This document shows positions 52,261-64,000 of a DNA stretch of 64,000 bases, piece after piece. The stretch comes from Osedax fenrisi. Taxonomy: Eukaryota; Annelida; Polychaeta; Sabellida; Siboglinidae. The notes under the pieces are model-generated. The model saw only the letters and a program-made list of their open reading frames with translations, was not told the origin of the DNA and searched no databases. The stretch's first letter is position 1; each line of letters starts with the position of its first letter. Where the stretch lies: the NCBI GenBank assembly GCA_964019155.1, contig OZ025242.1, positions 88,859,705-88,923,704 on the forward strand. The letters are read 5' to 3'. The translations under genes were made by a program, and so were the position numbers.

Positions 52261-55200
52261 AATGTTTCCGCTGATCGTAATGTTCTCTTGATCCCGGTTC
52301 AGTATTACATAATATAATTTCTATTAGATATACTAACTCAAGTTGAACTGAGATTACAGATTCTCATATTTCAATGATGTTATGATAATAATTTTCTGCA
52401 ACAGATTTCCTCATAATTATTATGATTATCATTATGATAATGATAATATTTTAATTAGTTTATATCCCTAATATATAAAGAATGATCAATTATGTCGATA
52501 AAAGTATGTACTTGACGATTAGTAATTAGTTTTACATTAAATAAACTATAAGAATGTATTTTATTGCGAAAATTCATGGTTATAATAATTAAATAAGTAT
52601 ATTGAAAATGAAATATAAATTTAAATATTATTTGTTTATAATGTAAGGGTCACGTGTAATTAATATAGGAAATAGCGGTATTTTGTCTATATTACAATTT
52701 AATTAAGGGAAAAGAATATTTATATGAACTTTTAAAATCTCTAGCGTAGGTAGAATACTCCTTATAAGAAACAATTATATCAGTGGCAAAAATATTCAAA
52801 AAGTATATCATAATTTGCTATCAATATCTGTAAAAACTAATTTTTCTTAATATACATTAAGTGGGTTCATATTGGTAATTTAAAAAAATAAATATTGAGG
52901 ATAAGCATTTGTATAAACCCGATGTATAAACCATGGTTACCCTGCAGGGTATAAACTAGATAATATAATTAATTGAATAGAATAAAACAAAATTTAAAAA
53001 ATCAATATTGAAGCTGATATTAAAATAATGACATTTAATAATGTTTGATTGTCTAAAGACAAGAAAATTAATTAATTTTAAAATGTTTCTATATGTCTCA
53101 TTTTATATTTTTGAAAATCATTCTATTTGGCGTATATACTATTTTTATAAATTAAATAATAACAATGTGACATGATAAACATATATGAAGAATAAAATTA
53201 TATTATATATTATAAGATATATATAAATTAGTTGTTATTTTAATTTTAAATTAAATAGTGATACATATGTAGAAAATAGTTTAAAGTTGACGTGGGTCAT
53301 CGTAATCCAAACAAACCTGAGCCATATTCGATATTATCCATAAAATAGTGTAACTTTGAAATATTATATTTATATAAATATAATTTTGTTTGCAATAAGT
53401 AGGTATAACTTATATTTAAGTAATACATACATTAATACACAATTATTTCGAATACATACTTAGTATTAATATATTATTTATTTTACACCGTTTTACAATA
53501 TTCTAATTTTACTTTTTTATTTCGAAAAATTTTATATTTAGATAATTAGATATTTTTAAATATTTAATATTATATTATGTGGAATACATTAAATAATGTA
53601 ATGTATGATTATATAATATATAATAATTATTATAAAGTAACATTACTTAAAATAATATATTAGTTATACTCCTTATAATAACGGGTTATAATAACAATAA
53701 CCACACAAAAAAACAATAATTATTCAATTATATTTTTAATTCTATATCAAGGACAATAATGTCCTTGTTTATAGTATACTATAATACATAGGTGGCGGTA
53801 TTAAAATCACGTGAAAGATCTTTCTAGAATCTATATTATTTTGATTAACATTATTCAGCTTTAAAATAACATGTTTATCTAAATTTAATGTTTATATTTA
53901 TAATATTATCACATAAATTGTGTATTATAAAATATAAATACTTCAAGTAAAATATCTAGATCTAAGAAGAATAATGCAATTTGAAAAAGGTTGTAATAAG
54001 ATATTTAAAATAAAAAATTAATTTAATATATTATTAAATTTATTTTTTCTTAATTATTATTAAATAATTATTAATTAATATCATATATTAATGTTAATAT
54101 TAATTTATAACTTGTAACTCAATATTTATTATAACATATGGATACTGTGAATTATATATTCATGTTTCCAAAATATTGTAGCATAAGAAAAAATAGTCAT
54201 AGAAAAAGATGGCCTACAAATATTATATTTAATATATAACCATTGAATCAATGATTGATGAAAACGTTTACAGGGATACATTTACAACTATTAAAGATAT
54301 ACATATTTATGGAATATAAGTTAGTTAACATTTTGTACATCATAATGTAATAATTCAACCTATTTTATGTATATTGTAGATCAACTTTGTATAAAATGAT
54401 ATTAATATGATATATTATTAATATCCCATGCATATTATATATAATTATGTATAATTGTGTAAGATATTAATTTTATTTATTTTTAGAGTTTCATTCATAT
54501 TGGACAATATTTATGAGGAATATATAAATAATTATTTGATGAAATTTGAGATAAATTGTATGTAATTAGATGAATTCAGATTTAACTTTAACAATATATA
54601 TTTGTATTTTAACTTTAATTTAATAATTTTATTATTTTATACTTTATTTGTAAATCATCGTAATATACGTAATATATGTTTATATATTCATTATTAGGGT
54701 TTTATCTGCGAGCGATGTGATAATCCTATAGAAATATCAACACTCAAGATGTAGAATTAAAAGTTTATAAACAAAGAATTCATCTTAACGTTAGTAAAAT
54801 AGTATTATACTAAGTATATTTTAATTATTATAAGTAATACTTTTATCATTTGATTATATACTTTATAGTTTCTATTTATTAAGTTATTGTATTTTATTTT
54901 ATTACATATAAATTTGTTTACTTAATTTTGTTCATTTATATAACATTTATATTTATTTCTATATATCCCATATATATTATATATAACTTACCTTATACTT
55001 TACGAAACATAATACAAAATTAAAACAAACACGACTTTTACGTAATAAAAATTCAATTAAACTACACCAACCAATTACCCATTTCATTATCATTTCAACA
55101 TACTTACATATATATACACACATATTATAAACATATGGTAACAATAATATAATTGTAATATGCATATGCAAATATATATATGTATGTATGATTTATAAAT

Positions 55201-58200
55201 AAGTATATCATATTTATATTATCTATCAGACATATGATGATAAGAACCCCTTCAAGATGATCCAACAGTAGATGTAAATACAATAAGGTATATATATATA
55301 TATATAACAAGTAGTAGGAGGTGGATTTAAATCCCATCCAGAGCCATAAAATATATATTAAAATAATATTTATGAATAATTGTATAAACTTGTGTATACA
55401 TATGATCGAATATTGTTAAAACCTTAAAGACTTAATATGATAGTGGTCTACTTTTATATATATATGTATATATTTATATTTTATATACATGTATAATTTT
55501 ATTTATAATAGAATTATGAAAATTATGAAAATATCTGCTCTTGTATGAAATTATCTTTACGAAAAAGAATAAATACGATGTTAGTAACTTTACATATATA
55601 CATATATATATGATGATTAATATTAGTTACAGTTTTTTTAAAGAAATATATCAATATCCAACATATTTTGTTATTAATTAATAGAATAATTTGAAATATC
55701 GAATGAATGTAAACAAATGTTTAGGTAAAATATATTTGTACTTGAATTGTTTATAGAGATTTTAATAAAGCTTTTGATACTATTAATCTCAATTATTAAT
55801 CAAATTTTGACTTTAATACTAGAGTAATTTATTTAGACTATTTAATCATCTATTTAATTAAAATAAAACAACAATATTTACAATAATAACTACTCTGATA
55901 TAAAAAATATTATAGGTAGGTAGCCTAAGTCTAAAGATTTTCGGACAAATATTAGTTATTTTATTTATGAATGACTTGCATTTGTTTTCTAATGAATATT
56001 CAATGTTATATTTGTATTCTATTTTTTTATAAGAGTACGACACTCACTTTACTTCTAAAATACAAAATAAAAATTAATAATTTAAATAAACATCAAATTA
56101 AAAAAATGCCTTGTCTATTGAGTTTTTTTATAAATTGTTTTCATAGTGTGTATATATATAATACTTATTGACATAGTATTTAGTTGTATAGTATTTTATT
56201 TGTAGGATGTTTTTATTGTATCAAATATAGGATATATCTTATATATCCATATATATAGGATTTTGTTTTTGATAAAAATAAGCAATCTTGTCATTTCATG
56301 TGTTATATATTTATTTATTAAAAAATATTAATAGTAACTTATCATGATATATATGTGTTTTAAATATATGGAAAATTAGAAACACTTATATTCATCATAT
56401 GTTAAATTATCTTACATTATCATACACTTATCTAATATACGATAACATTTTTAGAAATTATATTTAATTATAGAATTTAAAACCTTACAACAATGGTATA
56501 ATAGAGATATAATGTAAAACCACTCACCATATATGTGTTTATAATCTTGAGATAATTATAAAATGGAATTATATTACAGTTATTTATTTTTAAGATTCAT
56601 AAATTTGTATAGATTATTAGATGTATGTATTTTTAGAAATTATAATATTTATTTTATTGTAATTGGGAATAATATATAATGAAATTATATTAACATTCGA
56701 CAACAAATTTTATTGTAAATATATAATTTTAAATCTATTACAAATAATTTAAAAAATTATCAATTGTAACTCCAATTAAAATTTTTCAGAAATATTATTA
56801 ATATATTTCGCCAAATATATCTTTCATTTTTATAATTTAAAATAAATATCATTTTACAAGTTTATTTATTTTATTTTTTTTATTATTAATATAATATATT
56901 ATACTATGTATTATTAAATGGTTTTTTTTTTCCAAAATGTAATTAGAAAAGGGATAAAACGACATTTGTTACGCTTATAATATATTTTTATGGGAAATAA
57001 TACCCTATAGGGTATTATTTATATAGAGAAACCTCTATTAAAATATTATATTTATTATTATAAATATATGGGTGAAATCAAATTTAAATATTAAAATTTA
57101 AAATTCCAAGTGAAATTAATATCATCCCCTCACCCCAACTTAAATTTTGTAGAAACTTTCATAAAATGTTTCATATATTTATCATAATAATTTAAAAAAA
57201 AAAAAAAATAATAAATTGAATCATTCAATTTGAATGAATTCACATTGAATTCAAAACTATTTGAAAATTTTGAAATGTAAAACACACATCTTTAATACTT
57301 TAATACTCTATAACTTTTATTTATTTAATTAATTTTTTTTCTATAAGATTATATCATATGTTAGCTATATAGAAATATGTTATAATACACTAAAAAATAA
57401 TAAATAATGATTTAATTAAATTTATTTAAATAAATTAACAATATTGTTTTTTATCAAATTTTGATTCCCAAATAACTTTTTATATATTGTATATTATTTA
57501 ATATTTTTTTTTTTATTGTAGATATTATTTATATAAACATAAATTATCTTAAAAATCTAACCTATTGAATATATTTTTTTATTAATTCAACCATAACAAA
57601 TAATTTTTATTTAATCTCCAAAATTGATACTTTTTAAGTGAAAATAAATCAAAGCTATGTATATAAAAGCTATATTATTATTATTTGTGCATTATATTGT
57701 GAAAATCTGTTTATATATTACAATAGATATTTCATTAATATTATATTCTAATAATAGTAAAAATACAATTTCTATAGAATAAATGACAATAAATAACAAT
57801 TTAAAATTGTAATTTATACAAAATAGGCTATAAATATTAAAAACATATCGCTATTATAGTATAGGGGAATATTATAAATATAATTTTAAAAGATGGATTG
57901 ATTCAATAAATAGAATTCTGTGCAATATTCTATTAATAGACCATATGGTGCCTATATATTTAGAATGTAAACTGTGAAATGGTACTGTGACATCCCCTTA
58001 ATAATGAAAAACCCTCTTATGATAACATTATTTTATATTTTGATATTCTAACTGAAATTCACTAATGTTATTGGTTAATCCAATAATCAGTTATCTTTCC
58101 AATAGTATCTTCATAAATTCATCTTAAAATATAAATCATTTTCAAAATTCCACCATTGATGAATATAATATGTTTATGTTGAGCATCAAAATGTAAAGTT

Positions 58201-58388
58201 AATGATGGATTTCATACATACTCAAATAGTCTAAAATATTATTAGAATGATGTATCATGTAATATAGAAAATAGTAGGAATGTTTAGAAGCTGTGAACTA
58301 TGTCCCAGCTACATCAGATGTAGGACATATTTTTATAACATATACTTTTAGATTATATTAAAATTAACTAATTGCACATATAAATCAT
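52261..58388. other. AT-rich stretch inside the right duplication copy
   Basis: Mirrors 24938-31019. No gene is recognised; small TA-rich ORFs at 54977-56171 are shared with the left copy by duplication. Confidence 0.5.
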
Positions 58389-59099
58389 ATTATTTATTAT
58401 AGCGACCTAGCTAGCCAATATAAGAACTATACAAATATGATTAATTTATGTGTGTGTATAATACAGATTTTAATTTGACTCTAGAATGGCATTTCTTTGC
58501 GATATCACATGGAAAAAGTCCATGTAGTGGGATAGGAGAAACTATAAATATATTAGTAGATAGAGCTAGTAAGCAAGATAGAATATTAATAAATAATACT
58601 AAATTAATGTATACATTTTGTAGGGTCAATATTAAAAATATAGTTTTTTTTATTTGGATATTAAAACAATTTTAGATCATATTATAATTTATAAATATGA
58701 GGATAGATATAATATGTGTAATAAATTTAGTTGTATAAGATCTCACCATAGCTTCATATCTATTAATAATAAATTTAAAAAAATATAAAGTTTAGTAATA
58801 ATATTATATATACCTACTTAAATGTAATTAGTTAAAACACCTATATCTAATATAATAGGCATAGAATATATTATAGTTGGCATTTTTATAGGATGTAGAT
58901 ATGACAATTTTAGCTCTTGGTATTATCATTGAAAAGTCAGAACACAATTGTGATGTGAAATTCATTTAGGTAATCAAGTTGAAGAATATTATTCATGGCC
59001 ACATAAATATGATATATGCTGGATTCTATATCAACATATTCTTTTTATTATTAATTCACCAAACATTAGAAATAGGCGATTATACAAATTTAATATAGC
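58389..59099 (+). pseudogene. Decayed transposon-associated gene (SHGK family), right copy
   Basis: Carries the same frameshift at the TG run and the same stops as 31020-31730, with only a few base changes. The decay therefore predates the duplication (or the haplotype split). Confidence 0.6.
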
Positions 59100-60792
59100 C
59101 GTATAATTTAATATACAGAATATTAATATGCTTTTATAAAATAAATTGTGTTTTTTTGTTTTTTTTATTTAATAAAACTATATCATAACTATAGGAACTA
59201 TACTAATATTGAATAAATAAATAATATACATATATATTAATTATTGATGAATATAAATAATATATTTTTTCATAAAAATTATAATTGTATCTTTTTAAAA
59301 AATCAATTACTAATAGATCATAATGCAATTTTGTCATAATAGTTTCAAATAAATTATTAAAACAAATTATAGAATAGTAAAAAAATAATATTTTTTCTAG
59401 TATAGGTATTTTAATATAGGTATTTAATTTCACTTAAAAAGTATTAATTTTAGAAATTAAAAAAAATATATATTTTATGGATGAATTAATAAAAAATATA
59501 TTCACTAGGTTAGATTTATAAAATAATTTATCTTTATATAAAAATATCTACAATTTAAAAAAAAAATTAAATAATATACAATATATAAAAAGTTATTAGG
59601 GTAACTCAATATTGGATACAAAAATAAATATTGTGAATTTTGTCATATATTTAAATCAATTTGAAGAAATGATTATTTAATATTTGTTAGTGTATTAATA
59701 TCTTTCTATATAGAGAATATATAATAAAATCTTATAGAAAAAAAAGTAATTAAGTTAATTAAATAAATAAAAGTTATAGAGTATTAAATATGTATGTTTT
59801 ACTCAAAAATTACATTTAAAAATGTATATTAATTTTGTTGAATTTTTTAAAAATAATTATGATAACTATATAAAATAAACATTATGTGAAAGATTCAACA
59901 AAATCTGAGTTGAAAAATGTGCTGATTTCACTTGGAATGACCAATATATATTTTTAATATATTAAATTCATATAATTTGTACCTACTTATAATTATATAT
60001 AATACATTCCCCCAAACAGATACTAAACTATAGACATGCGTATTGGAATACCTGGATACCAAGCAGTATATCATTAGCATAGCATTACTATTGTTCCATT
60101 AATAATACATTAAGTTATACAAAACTACCAGATACCTAAGCTTATTATAATAATAGCTGATTTAAAACATCACATGTAACATACCTGAATAACAACTGGG
60201 CTGCAGTATAGTATTAGCCATGTATATGCATACATTGTATGCAGTAGTATGCATACAGATATACATGTGTGTGATAAGAGCGCATTTTATTAGTGACAAT
60301 TATATATATATATATGTATATGTATGTGTTATGTACAGTTATTGGTTCTTTTGCACATGTAGTTAATTCCTTTTGGTCGTACCATTTGATTTAGATCAGA
60401 ATACGCCATATCAGGATATCCAAAATTATGCTATGTATTCATATCACGATTTTATATAGATACATGTTATTGTATTCTTTACATTTTAATTATTTCTATT
60501 TACATTTCATGTTTAATTCATGAGAGTCTAATTTATAAAAACATGATGATCGATGAAGTTCTTACGAAAACAACATTTTTGTATTAACTTCCCCATTATT
60601 TCATGTTTTATTACATGAAATAATGAATCTGATTTTGATATATATATATATATATATGATATATATGATATATATTTTGGCCTATTCCTATAAGGTATCA
60701 GATTTCTCTGCATCGGAATTATATCTCTGTCCTTTCGTTCACCTGTCCGTTCACCGACCCAATCCGGTGCAACTTAATGTATATATATATAT
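59100..60792. other. AT-rich stretch upstream of the right hairpin element
   Basis: Counterpart of 31731-33401, with a few indels such as a repeated tttaatataggta near 59410. No gene is seen. Confidence 0.5.
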
Positions 60793-61422
60793 ACCTATTC
60801 CTGTACATCGTCTCGCATGAGCGTCCCGTGCGTAGACAAATGGCTATATATAACGGCTGTGTGCGACAGGTACGGGCGCTTCCCTCAGTAAATTAATAAA
60901 CGTATAAGCCTCGACTTTAACCTCTTCGAAGCTAATGCTCGTGTACTTCTTTAAGGAACAGCATTAGAGTGGCCTTCACTGTTGCCATAGCTACAGAGAC
61001 ATTGACCTTGACCTAAGCGTAGCATCAGCTTCTTAGTGTCGTCGTACAACTCTTGTTCTGTTATCTAATCATGTTAGATGTCAAAACTTCTCAGCTTTAC
61101 CTGAGAGGGGACTATGATGAGAGATTTTCACATCTAACGCGATGAGATCATAGAACAAGTGTTCTACGGTGAACCTAAGAAGCTGATGCTACGTTTAGGT
61201 CAAGGTCATGTCTCTGTAGCTATGGCAACAGTGAAGGCCACTCTAATGCTGCTCCTTAAAGAACTACACGAGCAGTAGCTTCGAAGAGGTTAAAGAAAAG
61301 TCGAGGCTTATACGTTTATTAATTTACTGAGGGAAGCGCCCGTACCTGTCGCACACGGCCGTTATATATAGCCATTTGTCTACGCACGGGACGGTCATGC
61401 GAGACGATGTACAGGAATAGGT
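60793..61422. repeat. 630-bp GC-rich inverted repeat (long hairpin), right copy
   Basis: Same length as 33402-34031. The open segment 61141-61278 reads DEIIEQVFYGEPKKLMLRL, then GQGHVSVAMATVKATLMLLL, KELHEQ and a stop. It differs from the left copy by M/K and F/L replacements and one synonymous change. Pairing between arms is retained. Confidence 0.9.
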
Positions 61423-64000
61423 CATAGTAATGATGCTATGGTGCTTGTTTGCATTACTGTATTTCTCTTCTGAGATTTCATCACCTGACGAGGGCATCGG
61501 CGTATCTGTTCAAGGTCAACTTCATAGTTTCGCTATATGCGATGAGTCGTAACTTGTGTTAGCGAGGATATGTTGGTTTATTTTTTGATGGTGGTAACTC
61601 TCAACGCAAAAGAGGCCATCGACCTGGTTAAATTTTTTTTTCTAACTTGAGAATATTCATTTCTTCATCTTTATTATAATTGGTCGAGTTATATTTTAAA
61701 TGGCTTCACTCTTTCGGCGATATATTCAAACTTTTCCTTATACTCTTCATATAAATATATATCTTAAAGTCAATGCGATATTAAAATTTTAATATTCATT
61801 TAGTTTTTTTATGATATTCTTCTTTTAAAATATTCAATTCCTTAATTTTAGATATTTCATCATCTAATATTTTGTATTGAGATTTATCTCCCTCTTTTCT
61901 TAGTAATTATCTAGTTGATCTCCTAACCATGCTAACTAGTGTTTATCATCATGGGTTGATCATTAGATACACGATGTCGACTTTTAGAATTTGCATTCGA
62001 CAATTGTTTCGTGATCTTAGTATATAAATTGTATTTTTTTTTATCAATTATTATTAAATATTTAGTTATCTTATTATTTGTATAATTTAATTATTATTAA
62101 TGGAACTTGTAAGCTTATCTCAAAGTGATTTGTTATGCGTTCAGAAATGACATAATTAGGATAAAGTGCACAAGTTACATAACTATATACAGCTACAAGA
62201 AAAATGAGGTTTATATTACATAATCATTTATATACGTATAAATATATATTAAAATAAATATTGAATTTAATATTAAATTAAAATATAAATAATGATACAG
62301 TCTATTTTATATATTTGTTGTTTATTTATAAGAAAAACAAAGATATATTTGTTTTAATATTTTGTAATTCACTAAAACAGGTATATATATAAGTTGGCAT
62401 ATACATTTCAGCACATGATATTTACATTATAAGTTAACATATATAACATAATTAATTTAGAAGTATATGAATATTGGACTAGGAGATATGCCTCATAAAA
62501 GAAAAGAATTCAAAATATGCTATTAACGAAATGTTGGAGTTGAGAAAGTGGAGAGCTAATTTTTATATATTAAAATAAAATATAAAAGCCACATATTTAT
62601 TATTTAATATAACTTTAGTCGATGAATTCATATTATATTTGTATAAATTATTGATGTATTTTTAGTTTCGAAAAATTAAATATAAATAATTATAATAATA
62701 TATTCTAATAATAAAATTTATAAATATCTACTAGTATGTATTATTAAGATCAGGACGTCCGCTTGCTACCTCTACAATGGTTAATTTTTATATCCGAGCT
62801 ATATACTTTTTAGTGGTATATTTAATTATATTTCAATGATTTTGAATCATAGATATCTGAGATATTGATTTAACCATCAAATACAAATGCATCATAATTT
62901 AAATTGTATTTCAATTATAAAGCAGGTTTAAATTTATCTTTATATGTTTTTTTATAATATTTATGTCAATATTCCAAATCATATGTATTAAATTATATTA
63001 TTCATATTGAAATAATTTATTGCGGGAGTTTGAAAGAGTTTTTGCAGTGATTTTTGCATCAATTTCAAATTTGTTTTCCTTGACCATTTTACAATAGGAT
63101 AAAAGCAAGCGGAAAATAAAAGTTTCACTAAATATGCATTAGCAGACATCCTGTCCTTTGTATTACAATAGAATTTCACATAACGCTCATTATTAATCTA
63201 CTTAAATGTTCTATGTCCATATAGTTATTATTAATATTACCAAGATTATTATCAAGACGGTATTCAAAGAATATTCTTATACATAATGTATAGTATAAAC
63301 TATATAATTTACTTTGTGAACTGAGTTCTTACGGTGAGAGTTTATATGAGTTATAATTAATAAAACCAGTTTAAGTATTGTGCATATTTATGAGTAACAA
63401 GATTAATAAATAAAAGATAATAACGAATGGGCAATCAATATAAAATAGTTATTATGGATCAATTCACATTGATCTAGTTTAGCATGATTATGTTTGAAGA
63501 TAACGGAGCTCTCATTTATGTTCCTATGATGTGAACAACAAAGCGTTGGAAGTGAGACTGATTTTTTATAATTCAACTTGGATGACCGCATCTTTCCAGT
63601 TTCATAATATATATTATCAATTTGTATTGAATTTAATTTCGTAGTCATTACTTTACACTATGATTTGTAATGGAATATATTCCTAGAATAGTAATACACC
63701 TAGTTATAGAGTTTTGTAGAATATGGAGTGTCACTCTATTATTTAAGAGATATAATAAGAGAAATTATAGTAGTATAATATAATATATCACATAATTGAC
63801 ATAATAAAACAAGTGCTTCAAATAAGAAGGTTAATCATACATCTATTGAAAATTATGGAATTTAATAATTAGAAAAAATTCAAATAAAATTTAGATGCCT
63901 ATATATATATCTGGTGTTTTTTATTAAAATAATAATAACTTTTTAACTCTTTATTGATTACTCAATAGTCTTTATAACATTTTCTGAGTATATACATAAT
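61423..64000. other. AT-rich stretch to the window end, right copy
   Basis: Counterpart of 34032-36598. Differences include an extra gcgggagtttg near 63022 and a missing aaattaaac near 63793. No gene is recognised. Confidence 0.4.

Larger units (their letters stand above)
44775..64000. repeat. Large duplication, right copy (continues past the window)
   Basis: Starts where ttataatatatataacaac first matches 19655. It contains right-only insertions: a 2.08-kb LINE at 46984-49066, the MITE at 51451-51935, and three extra 53-bp minisatellite units. From about 53.3 kb on it is nearly identical to the left copy; for example, the 75-residue ORF at 58448-58675 is the same as at 31079-31306. If the event is a direct tandem duplication, the unit is 19655-44774 and sequence like 36599-44774 should follow the window. 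Confidence 0.97.

Overview
This window reads as nuclear DNA of an invertebrate animal. It is extremely AT-rich (roughly four bases in five by eye), has short spliced exons embedded in AT-rich introns and many AT microsatellites, and carries non-LTR retrotransposons and hAT-type DNA transposons but no bacterial-style operons. The clade cannot be fixed from the sequence alone. TTAGG-like CCTAACC words and the transposon families would fit an arthropod, but that is inference.

Layout. (1) 0-3 kb: decayed LINE fragments (a + strand reverse transcriptase piece at 484-1180, a - strand pol 3' end at 2335-2960), one unrecognised exon-like ORF and microsatellites. (2) 3.2-5.3 kb: an irregular satellite of about 20 units, each with a telomere-like CCCAACCTAACC word. 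(3) 6.6-9.8 kb: the 3' half of the one securely identified host gene, PCF11 (mRNA cleavage/polyadenylation and termination factor), on the + strand in six exons. One intron holds an 800-bp perfect (CTGCTA)n/(CTA)n tract, and the terminal exon is tandemly duplicated. (4) 11.2-12.4 kb: - strand exons converging on PCF11, one with an F-box. (5) 13.4-14.1 kb: a MITE with a nested truncated LINE. (6) 15.1-17.9 kb: a 2.8-kb 5'-truncated L2/CR1-like LINE. (7) 17.9-64 kb: a large duplication. Bases 19,655-36,598 recur at 44,775-64,000. If tandem, the unit is 25,120 bp and the copies abut at about 44,775. The copies differ by a 2.1-kb LINE, a 0.5-kb LINE tail, a 485-bp MITE, a 53-bp VNTR (2 against 5 units) and point changes. 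The duplication may be real, or two haplotypes assembled in series.

Inside the duplicated block lie a - strand multi-exon gene of unknown function (exons open on the right, two stops in the left copy), a decayed transposon-associated gene, and a 630-bp GC-rich inverted repeat that could fold into a long hairpin. The single-copy stretch 36.6-44.8 kb carries a clean hAT-type element with 8-bp target duplications, another MITE copy and two small coding-like segments.

The most unusual signals are: every splice donor inferable from PCF11 and from the first exons of the unknown gene has T at intron position +3 (mostly GTTAGT, not GTRAGT); the duplicated 630-bp hairpin element; and the large duplication with its uneven divergence.
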